A stretch of 64,000 nucleotides of DNA from Bacteroidales bacterium (lineage in GTDB: Bacteria > Bacteroidota > Bacteroidia > Bacteroidales > F082): contig JAFRRS010000002.1 of assembly GCA_017427985.1 (NCBI GenBank), positions 1-64,000 on the forward strand. Reading direction: 5' to 3'. Below are positions 1-8,347 of the stretch, piece after piece. The position numbers were made by a program, and so were the translations under genes. The notes beneath the pieces were generated by a model. It ran no database searches. It was not told the DNA's origin and saw nothing but the letters and a program-made list of their open reading frames with translations. Within the stretch, counting starts at the first letter, position 1. Each line of letters begins with the position of its first letter.

Positions 1-209
1 AACTTCTCATAATAGGAATTGTCGTCACCACGGTAGATGATTGATTCGTTTTTGTCTTTTTTAAGTTTACCCTCTTTTACAAGGCGGGCTTTTTCTGCCC
101 TTATCTTCTCAAGAAGGACAGATGCGGGTTCGTCGTTGGGGTCTTGTGGAACAAGCTTGCCTTGAATTGCCCACTGTAGAATACTATTTTTTAGTTGCTT
201 GCCGTTCAT
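1..209 (-). CDS. hsdS: Type I restriction specificity subunit HsdS, N-terminal fragment (cut by left edge)
   Basis: The minus-strand frame starting at the ATG at 209 reads MNGKQLKNSILQWAIQGKLV, the classic opening of type I specificity subunits, and continues with a basic helix to the window edge, so only about 69 residues are visible. HsdS carries two target-recognition domains that choose the DNA sequence methylated and cut by the HsdM/HsdR complex; none of those domains is visible here. The start overlaps the hsdM stop by one base (TAATG), which indicates translational coupling and fixes the start. Specificity cannot be predicted from this fragment. Confidence 0.85.
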   Translation of the reverse strand, partial: MNGKQLKNSILQWAIQGKLVPQDPNDEPASVLLEKIRAEKARLVKEGKLKKDKNESIIYRGDDNSYYEK

Positions 210-1720
210 TATTCCACAATACTATTTATATCGATACCCAATATTTTTTCTATCTCTTGCAATGTGCGGTCTATTTCTCTGTCTAGTTCTGCACGGCGTT
301 TGTAGTAATTCTTCAACAGTTCTGCAGGTGGAAGAATTTCCTCTTCCGATTTAGGGAACTTGCACTGGTCAAAGTTACAACTTAAACCGATAAGCTCTTC
401 AGCTGTAAAGCAACGAGCTTTATCATTCCCGTCTTCATCTTGCAGAGGTTGACGATTGTTCCACCAATCAATAATTGGTTGGCAATGCTCCAACTTCATT
501 GGATTGGTTTTGTTGAAATGCTTGTAACCTTCAGGCATATCGAGGCGATAGAACCAAACATCTTTAGTTTTGTACTGTTCGCTACAACCTTCAGCTGCCT
601 CGTTGTTGAAGAAAATAATGTTGGTCGCTATGCTAGTGTAAGGCGCAAAAATACTGCCTGGCAAACGGATAATAGTGTGAACATTATAGTCACGCAACAG
701 AGCTGTTTTTATATTCAGTTTGGCGCCATCGGTTCCAAACAGGAAACCATCAGGAATAATAACACCAGCACGACCACTTTCTTTCAGACGACGCATGATA
801 AGCACCATAAACAAATCGGCAGTCTCTGAAGAACGAACGTCCATTGGAAAATTCTTCTTCGCAGCTTCAGTGGTACTGCCGCCGTAAGGTGGATTCATGG
901 CAATAATATCAACCTTGTCAGAATCTTTTATTGATGACATTGGTGTGCCGAGCGAATCGCCATGTTCAATATTTGGAGCTTCAACGCCATGTAACAACAA
1001 ATTGGTGATTGAAAGAAGGTATGGCAACGGCTTCCACTCTTTGCCACGAACTGTATCTTGCCACAATTCTTCGTCATGAGGCGTTTTGCGCTGCGGCTCG
1101 AGATAATTAAGAGTAGAAGTTAAAAAGCCTCCAGTACCAGATGAGAAGTCACCCATCTTTTCGCCAAGTTGAGGATTAAGCATCTTTACGATGAAATCGG
1201 TGAGAGCACGAGGAGTGTAGAATTCTCCGGCATTTCCTGCTGATTGCAAGTCCTTTAAAATACCTTCATAAATATCGCCAAAAGTATGACGGTCTTCGGC
1301 ATCTGAGAAATCAATCTCGTCGATAACGTTTATCACCTGACGAAGCATTGTTCCGTCTTTCATGTATTGGTTAAGATCGGTAAACACTTCTTTGACAATC
1401 CATTGGGAACGAGGTGACTGTGGAGTAAGCTGCAGATCCTTAAGTTTAGGAAACAGTTCGTTGTTTACGAAGTTAAGTAAGGCTTCACCAGTGAGAGATT
1501 CGTTGTCGTTGGATGAAGCCGCCCAATTGCGCCATCTTAAATCTTCTGGAATTATTGATTTGAAATTATCCTGTTTCAGTTCCCATTCTTCCTCTTGAGC
1601 ATCATAAACTTTCAAGAAGAAAAGCCATGTCATTTGCTCTATGCGCTGAGCGTCACCACTGATGCCAGCGTCATTTCGCATAATATTCTGCAAACGTTTT
1701 ATGATATTGCCAACTGCCAT
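209..1720 (-). CDS. hsdM: Type I restriction-modification methyltransferase subunit HsdM
   Basis: N6-adenine methyltransferase subunit of a type I restriction system (503 aa). An N-terminal helical HsdM_N domain (about 1-130) is followed by the GEFYTPR block (165-171), the AdoMet-binding motif I read as DFSSGTGGFL (191-200) and catalytic motif IV NPPYG (276-280). A coiled C-terminal tail should contact HsdS. Motif I is slightly unusual: family members usually have DPACGTGGFL, with Pro and Ala-Cys where this protein has Phe and Ser-Ser. The Gly-Thr-Gly-Gly core is intact, so activity is expected. It lies 3 bp after hsdR and is coupled to hsdS. Confidence 0.95.
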   Translation of the reverse strand: MAVGNIIKRLQNIMRNDAGISGDAQRIEQMTWLFFLKVYDAQEEEWELKQDNFKSIIPEDLRWRNWAASSNDNESLTGEALLNFVNNELFPKLKDLQLTPQSPRSQWIVKEVFTDLNQYMKDGTMLRQVINVIDEIDFSDAEDRHTFGDIYEGILKDLQSAGNAGEFYTPRALTDFIVKMLNPQLGEKMGDFSSGTGGFLTSTLNYLEPQRKTPHDEELWQDTVRGKEWKPLPYLLSITNLLLHGVEAPNIEHGDSLGTPMSSIKDSDKVDIIAMNPPYGGSTTEAAKKNFPMDVRSSETADLFMVLIMRRLKESGRAGVIIPDGFLFGTDGAKLNIKTALLRDYNVHTIIRLPGSIFAPYTSIATNIIFFNNEAAEGCSEQYKTKDVWFYRLDMPEGYKHFNKTNPMKLEHCQPIIDWWNNRQPLQDEDGNDKARCFTAEELIGLSCNFDQCKFPKSEEEILPPAELLKNYYKRRAELDREIDRTLQEIEKILGIDINSIVE

Positions 1721-1723
1721 ATT

Positions 1724-4078
1724 TTATGCGGTTTTTATATAAAGTTGTTGTTCAAGATCGGCTATTGCCTCAAGATATTTTTCTTTACCACCAAATAGTT
1801 TTACAATTTTAACCGGAGTGCCAATTTGTGCAAATGGATTAAGCTCGAGAATGTCGAGATTTTCCATGTTAAGTATGCCTTGGTCGGCATATTTATCGAG
1901 CAGAGCTTCCAAAACCTCACGAGCCTTGCCTTCGTATTTTGCAAAGTAATTGCGTTTCTTCACATTATTAGCCCGCTCTTTTCGAGTTAAAGGTTTTTGA
2001 CCGAATGCCACATGGCATATTATATCGAAAACATCGGAATCGTTTAATGCAGGATTAACCTCGCGCACTGCATCTATTAAAACGTCGTATTCTTTTAGCT
2101 CATCAATGATAATTTGCTTACGTTGCTCGTTTTTCCAGCGTTGCAAGAAATCTTCAAGAGAAGCATATTGCTGATGAATATTTTTGCGGGTAAAATCAAT
2201 GAGATTTGTTGTCTCAAGAGTTTTGCCATCAGCACCGATGATAGATACTGTTTCGTGAGCTATTTCAATACGATGACCTTTAAAAACTGCTTTTTTATGC
2301 TTTATTGTCTTGCTCTTTTTATTATTGTCGTTATCATCTTTATCATTAAAGTGATGTTGTTCATCGTTTTCTTCGGTCGGCTGATAAGTGGTGACACCCT
2401 GTCCGTCATTATCCAGCGTTTCGCCATCGAATCCAGGGTCGTGGAATAATTCTGTAACCTGACGAAAATCAAGGATGTCGAACATGAACTTATTCTTTGA
2501 AGGATAAAGTCGTGTTCCTCTACCAATGATTTGCTTGAAATTTGTCATAGATTCAATTTCTTTATCTATAACAATCAGGCCGCATGTCTTGCAATCTACA
2601 CCGGTTGACAATAATTCGGAAGTTGTAACAATCGTTGGGAACAATGAATCGGGATCAATAAAATTATCAAGCTGTTTTTTGCCTTCATAATCATCGCTGG
2701 TAATTCGCATGATGTAACGACTGTCTTTCTTGACGATATCCTGATTCATTTTAATCAACAAATCGCGCATTATTCCAGCTTCATCAATATCCGGGCAGAA
2801 CACAATCGTTTTGGTGAATCTGCCAATATTGTGCAACATGTCGGTTATTCTTTTGGCTACAACTTTTTGACGAAGCTGAATAGTAATGTCTCTGCCGAAT
2901 GATTTGCGATTATAATAATCTTTCAATCCATCAGTTCCCATTGCGACCAAGTCGCTTTCGGTAGGTTCAAAACCATCCAAATCGACATTGATGAAAGATT
3001 TGGTGACACGATATGGAGCAAGAAATCCGTCTTCAATACCTTGCTTTAATGAGTAAGTGTATATAGGATCGCCAAAATAATCAATATTGTTTGCGCCTTC
3101 AGCATATTTTGGAGTGGCCGTCAAACCAATTTGAGTAGCGGATGAGAAATAATTCAAAACTTTTCGCCAGGTGGAGTTTTCTTTAGCACTTCCACGATGG
3201 CACTCGTCGATAATAACTAAGTCAAAGAAGTTGGGATTGAACTGTTTAAACGGATCTGGCTTGTCAGGATCGGTTGAAACAAGCTGCTGATACAGAGCCA
3301 TGTGGATTTCGTAGGCAGAATCAAGCTGTTTGCCTTGAACTTTGGTCATTATTTTTTGGAACGGCTTGAAATCTTGCTGCATGGTTTGATCAATAAGCAC
3401 ATTGCGGTCAGCAAGATATAGAATACGTTTCTTGAGGCCGATTTTGTGCAAGCGCCAGATGATTTGGAAAGCGGTAAATGTTTTGCCAGTTCCAGTGGCC
3501 ATCACGAGCAATATACGGTTTTGTCCTTTAGCAATAGCCTCGATGGTTCTGTTTATAGCTATTCGTTGATAATAACGAGGCTCGTGCGAATATTGGTCGA
3601 AGAAATATGGAACGCTTATAACATCATTTTGCTCGTCGGTGATATTTTTCTTCTTAATCACTCTTTCTTTAAGGCTGTCAAGAGTAGGAAACTCGTTCAT
3701 CGTGAATTCACGCTCAGCACCTGTTAACATATCATGCTCACGGAATCCCAATCCATTTGATGAATAGGCAAAAGGAACATCAAGCATCGCTGCGTATTCT
3801 ATAGCTTGTTGGATACCTTTTGTCAAGTCACTTTCAGCAGCTTTTGCCTCAACAACAGCAATCGGCGAATTGATGTTTCCGTCGAAAAGCAGATAATCAG
3901 CCTTTTTGCCTTTCTTTTTGTGATGCAGTTTGCCGGCGAAAGTTATTCTTCCGTCGGTGAAATAGTATTCCATTCGGATATTAGAACGATTCCATCCAGC
4001 CTGTTCGGTGATTGCAGGTGTTATGAATTGGAATTTAATATCTTCCTCTGTTAGTTGAAGTATTTCATCCGGCGACAT
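1724..4078 (-). CDS. hsdR: Type I restriction enzyme HsdR, motor and nuclease subunit
   Basis: ATP-dependent translocase and nuclease of the type I system (784 aa, the short EcoEI-like class). The HSDR_N domain shows the PD-(D/E)xK triad as D61 and the E77-A-K79 pair. The SF2 helicase core has Walker A MATGTGKT (193-200), the DEAD-like box DECH (291-294), motif III GLTATP (about 318-323) and motif VI IGRGTR in the second RecA lobe. An EcoEI-type C-terminal domain docks on the methylase. It is first in an hsdR-hsdM-hsdS operon with a -7 box about 55 nt upstream. The frame is intact with all catalytic motifs, so the system looks functional if hsdS is whole. Confidence 0.95.
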   Translation of the reverse strand: MSPDEILQLTEEDIKFQFITPAITEQAGWNRSNIRMEYYFTDGRITFAGKLHHKKKGKKADYLLFDGNINSPIAVVEAKAAESDLTKGIQQAIEYAAMLDVPFAYSSNGLGFREHDMLTGAEREFTMNEFPTLDSLKERVIKKKNITDEQNDVISVPYFFDQYSHEPRYYQRIAINRTIEAIAKGQNRILLVMATGTGKTFTAFQIIWRLHKIGLKKRILYLADRNVLIDQTMQQDFKPFQKIMTKVQGKQLDSAYEIHMALYQQLVSTDPDKPDPFKQFNPNFFDLVIIDECHRGSAKENSTWRKVLNYFSSATQIGLTATPKYAEGANNIDYFGDPIYTYSLKQGIEDGFLAPYRVTKSFINVDLDGFEPTESDLVAMGTDGLKDYYNRKSFGRDITIQLRQKVVAKRITDMLHNIGRFTKTIVFCPDIDEAGIMRDLLIKMNQDIVKKDSRYIMRITSDDYEGKKQLDNFIDPDSLFPTIVTTSELLSTGVDCKTCGLIVIDKEIESMTNFKQIIGRGTRLYPSKNKFMFDILDFRQVTELFHDPGFDGETLDNDGQGVTTYQPTEENDEQHHFNDKDDNDNNKKSKTIKHKKAVFKGHRIEIAHETVSIIGADGKTLETTNLIDFTRKNIHQQYASLEDFLQRWKNEQRKQIIIDELKEYDVLIDAVREVNPALNDSDVFDIICHVAFGQKPLTRKERANNVKKRNYFAKYEGKAREVLEALLDKYADQGILNMENLDILELNPFAQIGTPVKIVKLFGGKEKYLEAIADLEQQLYIKTA

Positions 4079-4133
4079 ATGCTCATATTTTTGTTCCTAA
4101 TAATATGTATTATCAGAAGTTGTTTACACGCTA

Positions 4134-4141
4134 CAAAAGTA
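4134..4141 (-). promoter_or_regulatory. -7 promoter box for the hsdR operon
   Basis: Reads TACTTTTG on the minus strand, matching the Bacteroidota -7 consensus TAxxTTTG, 55 nt before the hsdR start. Confidence 0.5.
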
Positions 4142-4174
4142 CAAATTTTCTCTTATTTCATATAAATCTTTAAA

Positions 4175-6124
4175 TCAACGTGATGTTTTACTGTGGTTCT
4201 TGTCGAATTCTTTTTCTAATCTCTCTTTCAATTGTTTGCGATAAAAGTAATTTTTAAAATCAACTTTATCGATTAACAAAACTCCAAAAGTTGTCGCAAC
4301 AAAAGTCGCAAATGCAATAATTGAAGCAAATACTGTTGATAAGTTTTTACTATAGAATTCATTTATGCACCACAAGAGGATTATAATAAAAGCTAAAACG
4401 ATATTAACAACTGTTTTGCGCTTAATTTGTTGCAACTTAATTGATACATATTCGTCTTTTTCCTTTTTATAATTTGATTTCTCTATTGATTGTAGACGCT
4501 CATTAAGGTTTTGTATTTGTAAATCTTTTTCCTCAACCTTTTTATTTAAGGCTTCTATTTTGGTATCTGCATCATGTTTTTGTTTTAGTTTTATGCTTTC
4601 TTCTTCACTAGTATACTCTTTCAACTTCATTGCGAACTGTTCATCCGTCACATTATCTGCAAGTAATGATTCGTCTACTTCTTTTTGTGTCAAATGGCCT
4701 TCTGCCATTCGAATACATAGGTTAAAACTATCTTTTTCTGATATGCTACCAATAGCCAATGCTTCATCTGCCCGTTTTTTGATAATTTTCAACGTCTCTC
4801 GAGACGGCATTTTAGCTTTTCTGTATTTTGTTATATATGATGCCAAACCATTTTTAGTAATATCATTGATATCAATATTTTGCCCTTGTGCCGGATTTGA
4901 CAACCATAGTAATACCAATATCTCATTAGCACTGATTAAATACCTGTCATGGATTTTACGTCCATAACTATAGTCATATGGCGAATAGGAATTGTGTAAA
5001 AACCAGCATTTAGCATCAATAAATTCTTTAATATTCTGCCCTCTTTTCTTTTCAACATAATATTTCGCAACTATATCATTAAGAGCACTTTCTTTATTAT
5101 TTTGCCTGCTTTGAATCAAATCCTTATATTCCCTTGATTTGCTCGCTTTTTCGACAATTTCTTTAATTTGAGCTTCCTTAATAATTGTTATGCCCTTTTC
5201 TTCTATTGTTTTGAAGATATTATCTTTGATTCTCTCTAATGTTGTCTTGTCCAAATTTCTTCGGATACAAGCACTAAACACATCAGCACATCTTACAGTT
5301 CCGATATAATCTTTGTTTCCGAAATCATTTATGCGATTACTTAGTAAAACATGAATTTGTTCATAAGTGCTATAAAGCATAGTAAATCTATAGCCTAATT
5401 GACGACATAAATCATAAACTTGATTGCAAGTATGATAAGCATCTTCTGTATTAAGGTCAATCAAACTAATAAAAAAGTTTGTGTCCAATAATAGTTCAGC
5501 ATCAGTAACTTTATTTGTGATATTCTGTTTCAAATATGATTCAACTATGCTTCCAAGATAAATCTTACTCATTATTCCAAAAATTGTGTCGTTCTGCATT
5601 CTTTCAGAGACATATTTTGGAACAAAATAGTTTAAATCAAGTAAATCTGATTTATTATCCGTAAATAATTCTATTTGTTGAGCAAGGATAAAGTCTCTTA
5701 ATTCTTCAAAATTGTATTCGTATCCATTACTAGAGCAATATGATTTGAAATCATCATCCAGTAGCTTTATATTTAGTTTTTCCCGCTCAAATAATTCATC
5801 TATACTATTAAATACATAGCTTTTAATGATAAACGCTCCATCATTAAATAATGAAAACACATTTTCGTCATTAATCTCTTGTTCAATTGTCTCAAGAATT
5901 TTACCAAGTATTGGCAATGGTATTCTAATATCAAAATTAGAATAAACTTTTTCGCTAATCTCTTTCAATGAGCGACCTTTGTATTCTGTAAGACCGTGCT
6001 CATTAGCGTATTCAGACAATGCTTTTTTAACCAAAGGAGTATACAACTCTGTAATAGCAGCCTGTGAAAGAGAGGTTTCTTTTAAGTAACCTAATAATGA
6101 GTATGTTGCTAATAATTTATCCAT
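4175..6124 (-). CDS. PIN-like nuclease domain protein with coiled coil and two C-terminal membrane helices
   Basis: A 649-residue protein I do not recognise as a named family. Residues 1-200 are helical. A PIN-like core begins at the strand AELLLDTNFF with D214, then E255 in YSTYEQIH, D350 in ALNDIVA and D370 before a hydrophobic strand. That is the order and approximate spacing of the four acidic residues of PIN ribonucleases. Residues about 505-570 are a charged coiled coil, and two hydrophobic helices (about 572-587 and 594-618) are followed by a short basic cytosolic tail. The nuclease would therefore be tethered to the inner membrane. It sits between hsdR and a GIY-YIG gene on the same strand, a context typical of phage-defence loci, but the role is inferred. 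PIN-domain membership should be tested by structure prediction. Confidence 0.6.
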   Translation of the reverse strand: MDKLLATYSLLGYLKETSLSQAAITELYTPLVKKALSEYANEHGLTEYKGRSLKEISEKVYSNFDIRIPLPILGKILETIEQEINDENVFSLFNDGAFIIKSYVFNSIDELFEREKLNIKLLDDDFKSYCSSNGYEYNFEELRDFILAQQIELFTDNKSDLLDLNYFVPKYVSERMQNDTIFGIMSKIYLGSIVESYLKQNITNKVTDAELLLDTNFFISLIDLNTEDAYHTCNQVYDLCRQLGYRFTMLYSTYEQIHVLLSNRINDFGNKDYIGTVRCADVFSACIRRNLDKTTLERIKDNIFKTIEEKGITIIKEAQIKEIVEKASKSREYKDLIQSRQNNKESALNDIVAKYYVEKKRGQNIKEFIDAKCWFLHNSYSPYDYSYGRKIHDRYLISANEILVLLWLSNPAQGQNIDINDITKNGLASYITKYRKAKMPSRETLKIIKKRADEALAIGSISEKDSFNLCIRMAEGHLTQKEVDESLLADNVTDEQFAMKLKEYTSEEESIKLKQKHDADTKIEALNKKVEEKDLQIQNLNERLQSIEKSNYKKEKDEYVSIKLQQIKRKTVVNIVLAFIIILLWCINEFYSKNLSTVFASIIAFATFVATTFGVLLIDKVDFKNYFYRKQLKERLEKEFDKNHSKTSR

Positions 6125-6153
6125 TTTGCGTATTATTTAACCATGCTATTTAT

Positions 6154-6807
6154 CTAATTCTCCATTTCCATTCTCATCTCCTCCAGCACTTTCCCTTTAA
6201 AACTGAAGTACTTCGACCCTTGATAAGCACCTGAAGCATTTCGTTTGTCTTCCGGCATGAAAGTTTCGACGAAAGGCGAAAGTTTGTAAATTCTACCTTC
6301 GCATTCAATTTGGTCGTCGCTGGCCACTTTTACTTCAATACCAGTCGGAATAAATGTAAGCGTAGAGCCAATTGGAATGTTAACCATGCTGAATTTGAAA
6401 CGTCCGCGTTTTATTTCGCGTTTCTCTTTTTTCTCAACGTCTTTTGCCGCAACAGGTTGGTTGTCTTCATACAAAACGACTTCGGCATCATTGATTGTTC
6501 CTGCAATATCCTTAAAAATATCAAGTGCAACTTGCGGAGCCACATTGAAAAACTCACGATTCTGGCGAATCCTCAAATCAGTGAGGCGGTCGATAGTCTT
6601 ATGCACAAGTTTCTCAACCTCATTGTATTTGCTCGTCTTCATCGTGGCAAAAATCTCAAACGGCAACGGCACTGCGGTGTTGTCGAGCTCCTTAGAGCGC
6701 ACATCCACCGGGCGTGAGCTTTTGCCTATCTTCACCCAGTCTTCCTTAAAACTCGGATTGGTGAGGATATACACGTATCCTTGTTTTGTTTCGTCTAAAA
6801 TGCTCAT
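6154..6807 (-). CDS. GIY-YIG family nuclease (T5orf172-like) with C-terminal accessory domain
   Basis: 217 aa. The N-terminal domain shows YVYIL (about 11-15) and VKIGKSSRP (about 25-33), the paired motifs of the T5orf172/MUG113 branch of GIY-YIG nucleases, followed by the conserved helix with E and H residues (about 62-71) and an EFF motif near 84. After a basic linker, residues 135-217 form a beta-rich domain (LTFIP, IECEGRIYKLS, YFSFKG) seen as a tail on restriction-associated proteins. The target is unknown. It stands 29 bp upstream of the PIN-like gene on the same strand and has its own -7 box 17 nt ahead of the start. Family call is firm; a defence role is inferred from context. Confidence 0.75.
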   Translation of the reverse strand: MSILDETKQGYVYILTNPSFKEDWVKIGKSSRPVDVRSKELDNTAVPLPFEIFATMKTSKYNEVEKLVHKTIDRLTDLRIRQNREFFNVAPQVALDIFKDIAGTINDAEVVLYEDNQPVAAKDVEKKEKREIKRGRFKFSMVNIPIGSTLTFIPTGIEVKVASDDQIECEGRIYKLSPFVETFMPEDKRNASGAYQGSKYFSFKGKVLEEMRMEMEN

Positions 6808-6824
6808 ATCATTGTTTTACCCTA

Positions 6825-6832
6825 CAAAAATA
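6825..6832 (-). promoter_or_regulatory. -7 promoter box for the GIY-YIG gene
   Basis: TATTTTTG on the minus strand, 17 nt from the start codon; a very short leader is implied. Confidence 0.5.
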
Positions 6833-6880
6833 CGAACTTTTCTGTGAAATACAAATAATTTTAAAATAAAAAATGTAAAA

Positions 6881-7591
6881 TCAATCGTTTTTAGTCTTCT
6901 TAACTGCAATTTTAAGCTCTGCGTTCTCTTTTCTTAACGCATAAAGCTCTTTTTGGAGGTCATCAACGGTTTTCTTCTGGTCATTTCTGTAACCAAGTCG
7001 AGCTGCAGTCATTCTCTCGCGGATACCACCCTGAGTAATGAATTCCTGCTCCTTTTTCTTCTGATAGTTCATCATCATTTTGTCAACCATTCGGCAAAGC
7101 GTAATCGCAATATTGCAGAATTCTTCCTCATTCCAAATCATGAAATATTTTTCATAATCTTCAAGGCGATTGTGCTTGCGGCAATATTTCAGCATGCCGT
7201 CAAACCGAGGGTGACCCTGCGTCCAAAGCGTCAATCCCTTTTTAATAATGTCGTCAGCATAATCCTCCCTGAGCTCTTGAATACTTGAACGGGCAACATT
7301 TAGTAGTTTCAGCTCCATTTCAGAAGATGTAACTCCGTCAGCAGTACCTTCAACGATGTTTTGCTTTCCTGAACGTGCTGCTTGCACCATTTGGTCAACA
7401 GTTCTGTCACCATATTCGGGCAAGAATCTTTTCGTAAAAACGTATGTCATGTGGTATAGAACCTCCGTTTTCTGATAAAACCAAAGCTCTTTCCAATTGA
7501 CCTGTTTCTTTAAAACAGATTGAATGTTTCCTGCTTTTTCACCGCAGGACTTTGCTAAATCGGTATCTGATATAATTTTTTTATTCTCCAT
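6881..7591 (-). CDS. Four-helix-bundle protein of the S23/23S-rRNA-IVS-like family (suffix-domain type)
   Basis: 236 aa. Residues about 28-180 resemble the four-helix-bundle proteins first found in 23S rRNA intervening sequences (S23 family): a conserved VNWKELWFYQKT opening, then SGKQNIVEGT and a SIQELREDY helix. A central WTQGHPRFD segment and the tail (about 180-236, NQEFITQGGIRERM-like turn followed by a coiled coil) match the long suffix variant found in Bacteroidota. The molecular role of the family is poorly known; relatives bind nucleic acid, and the DGR accessory protein Avd has the same fold. It is preceded by a structured leader (7655-7711). Function here cannot be named. Confidence 0.7.
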   Translation of the reverse strand: MENKKIISDTDLAKSCGEKAGNIQSVLKKQVNWKELWFYQKTEVLYHMTYVFTKRFLPEYGDRTVDQMVQAARSGKQNIVEGTADGVTSSEMELKLLNVARSSIQELREDYADDIIKKGLTLWTQGHPRFDGMLKYCRKHNRLEDYEKYFMIWNEEEFCNIAITLCRMVDKMMMNYQKKKEQEFITQGGIRERMTAARLGYRNDQKKTVDDLQKELYALRKENAELKIAVKKTKND

Positions 7592-7624
7592 AAATTTAAG
7601 TTTTTGAACAAAAAACCAGAATTT

Positions 7625-7647
7625 CTAGTCCAACTAGTTTATCTAGT
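7625..7647 (-). repeat. Three tandem 9-nt units, ACTAGxxxx
   Basis: On the minus strand ACTAG occurs three times at exact 9-nt spacing (plus-strand CTAGT at 7625, 7634 and 7643), between the leader hairpin and the start of the four-helix gene. Possible protein or RNA binding sites; function unknown. Confidence 0.45.
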
Positions 7648-7654
7648 TAATCAA

Positions 7655-7711
7655 AACGAGGATCTAAAGAGTCCTGATTATTTCCGGTATTCTCTCATCC
7701 CGATCCTCGTT
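7655..7711 (-). promoter_or_regulatory. Structured 5' leader hairpin of the four-helix-bundle gene
   Basis: Perfect 10-bp inverted arms (AACGAGGATC at 7655-7664, its complement at 7702-7711) enclose 37 nt that can fold further (CCGG/CAGG elements). The hairpin lies between a -7 box at 7743 and the start at 7591, hence inside the transcribed leader. There is no T-run, so it is not a simple terminator. Role unknown; a cis target for the encoded RNA-binding-like protein is one possibility. Confidence 0.5.
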
Positions 7712-7742
7712 ATATCTTATCGCTGTTGCGAATTTGACATCG

Positions 7743-7750
7743 CAAAGATA
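7743..7750 (-). promoter_or_regulatory. -7 promoter box for the four-helix-bundle gene
   Basis: TATCTTTG on the minus strand, about 150 nt upstream of the start, implying a long 5' leader that contains the hairpin at 7655-7711. Confidence 0.5.
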
Positions 7751-7780
7751 TAAAACTTTTTCGATTTGTCAAGTGGTTTT

Positions 7781-8341
7781 TTAAAAAATTTCCTCAAACA
7801 TCCTCCTATACGCCTCAGCTTTCTTTTCAAACGCCAACGGATAGGCTCTCGATGATGACGGCAAACGGTATAAAACGAGGTCGTTTTCTAAAGAAATTTT
7901 ATGGTTTGGCATCGGAATCTCATTGATATTGAAATAATTACAGACTTCAACGGTTGCCTTCTCCCCTGTTGTAGCGATGGTTTTGCAATGAGGCATTTTC
8001 TCTAATAAAGCTCTGATATCAGTGCGCTCCACGATTTCAAGAAAAGCATCGGAAGCGTTGTCTTTCAAGCGGTTGACAGCTATCGCAGTATCGAAAAACG
8101 CGATTCCTTTTTCATTTAGAAAAGCAATTATCTCATTCATTTTAAAGCACTTACGCTCCAAATCAACGAAATGGTTCTTGTCGTGAAACCAGACCTCACC
8201 TTCCAAACGCCAATGGTCGTTCAAGAAATTCGGGTAAAAGAACTCCATGCACCAGCGCTTCTTAGGCGGCGGAAAACTGCCTAGAAACAGCACTTTAGCA
8301 TTTGCTGGCAGAAATGGTTGCAAAGGATGGTGCTCAATCAT
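7781..8341 (-). CDS. Uracil-DNA glycosylase superfamily protein
   Basis: 186 aa. The opening strand FLGSFPPPKKRW is the motif 1 region of the UDG fold (glycine-rich water-activating loop), and the late LPSSSRAYPLAF segment (about 158-169) corresponds to the DNA-intercalation loop (LPSxSxA) of the Mug/UDG group. The middle IAFFDTAIAVNR and TIATTGEKA strands fit the conserved fold. It likely removes uracil or a related damaged base in base-excision repair. Motif 1 lacks a clear catalytic Asp/Asn seen in canonical UDG, so the substrate is uncertain. It lies 6 bp downstream of the NUC1-type nuclease on the same strand and is probably co-transcribed. Confidence 0.75.
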   Translation of the reverse strand: MIEHHPLQPFLPANAKVLFLGSFPPPKKRWCMEFFYPNFLNDHWRLEGEVWFHDKNHFVDLERKCFKMNEIIAFLNEKGIAFFDTAIAVNRLKDNASDAFLEIVERTDIRALLEKMPHCKTIATTGEKATVEVCNYFNINEIPMPNHKISLENDLVLYRLPSSSRAYPLAFEKKAEAYRRMFEEIF

Positions 8342-8347
8342 AATACT

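Noticed and set aside
6881-7591. DGR accessory protein Avd partnering the FISUMP target
   Set aside because: The fold family is related, but the protein is almost twice the length of Avd, is of the suffix-domain type and lies 4 kb away with no reverse transcriptase; kept only as a remark.
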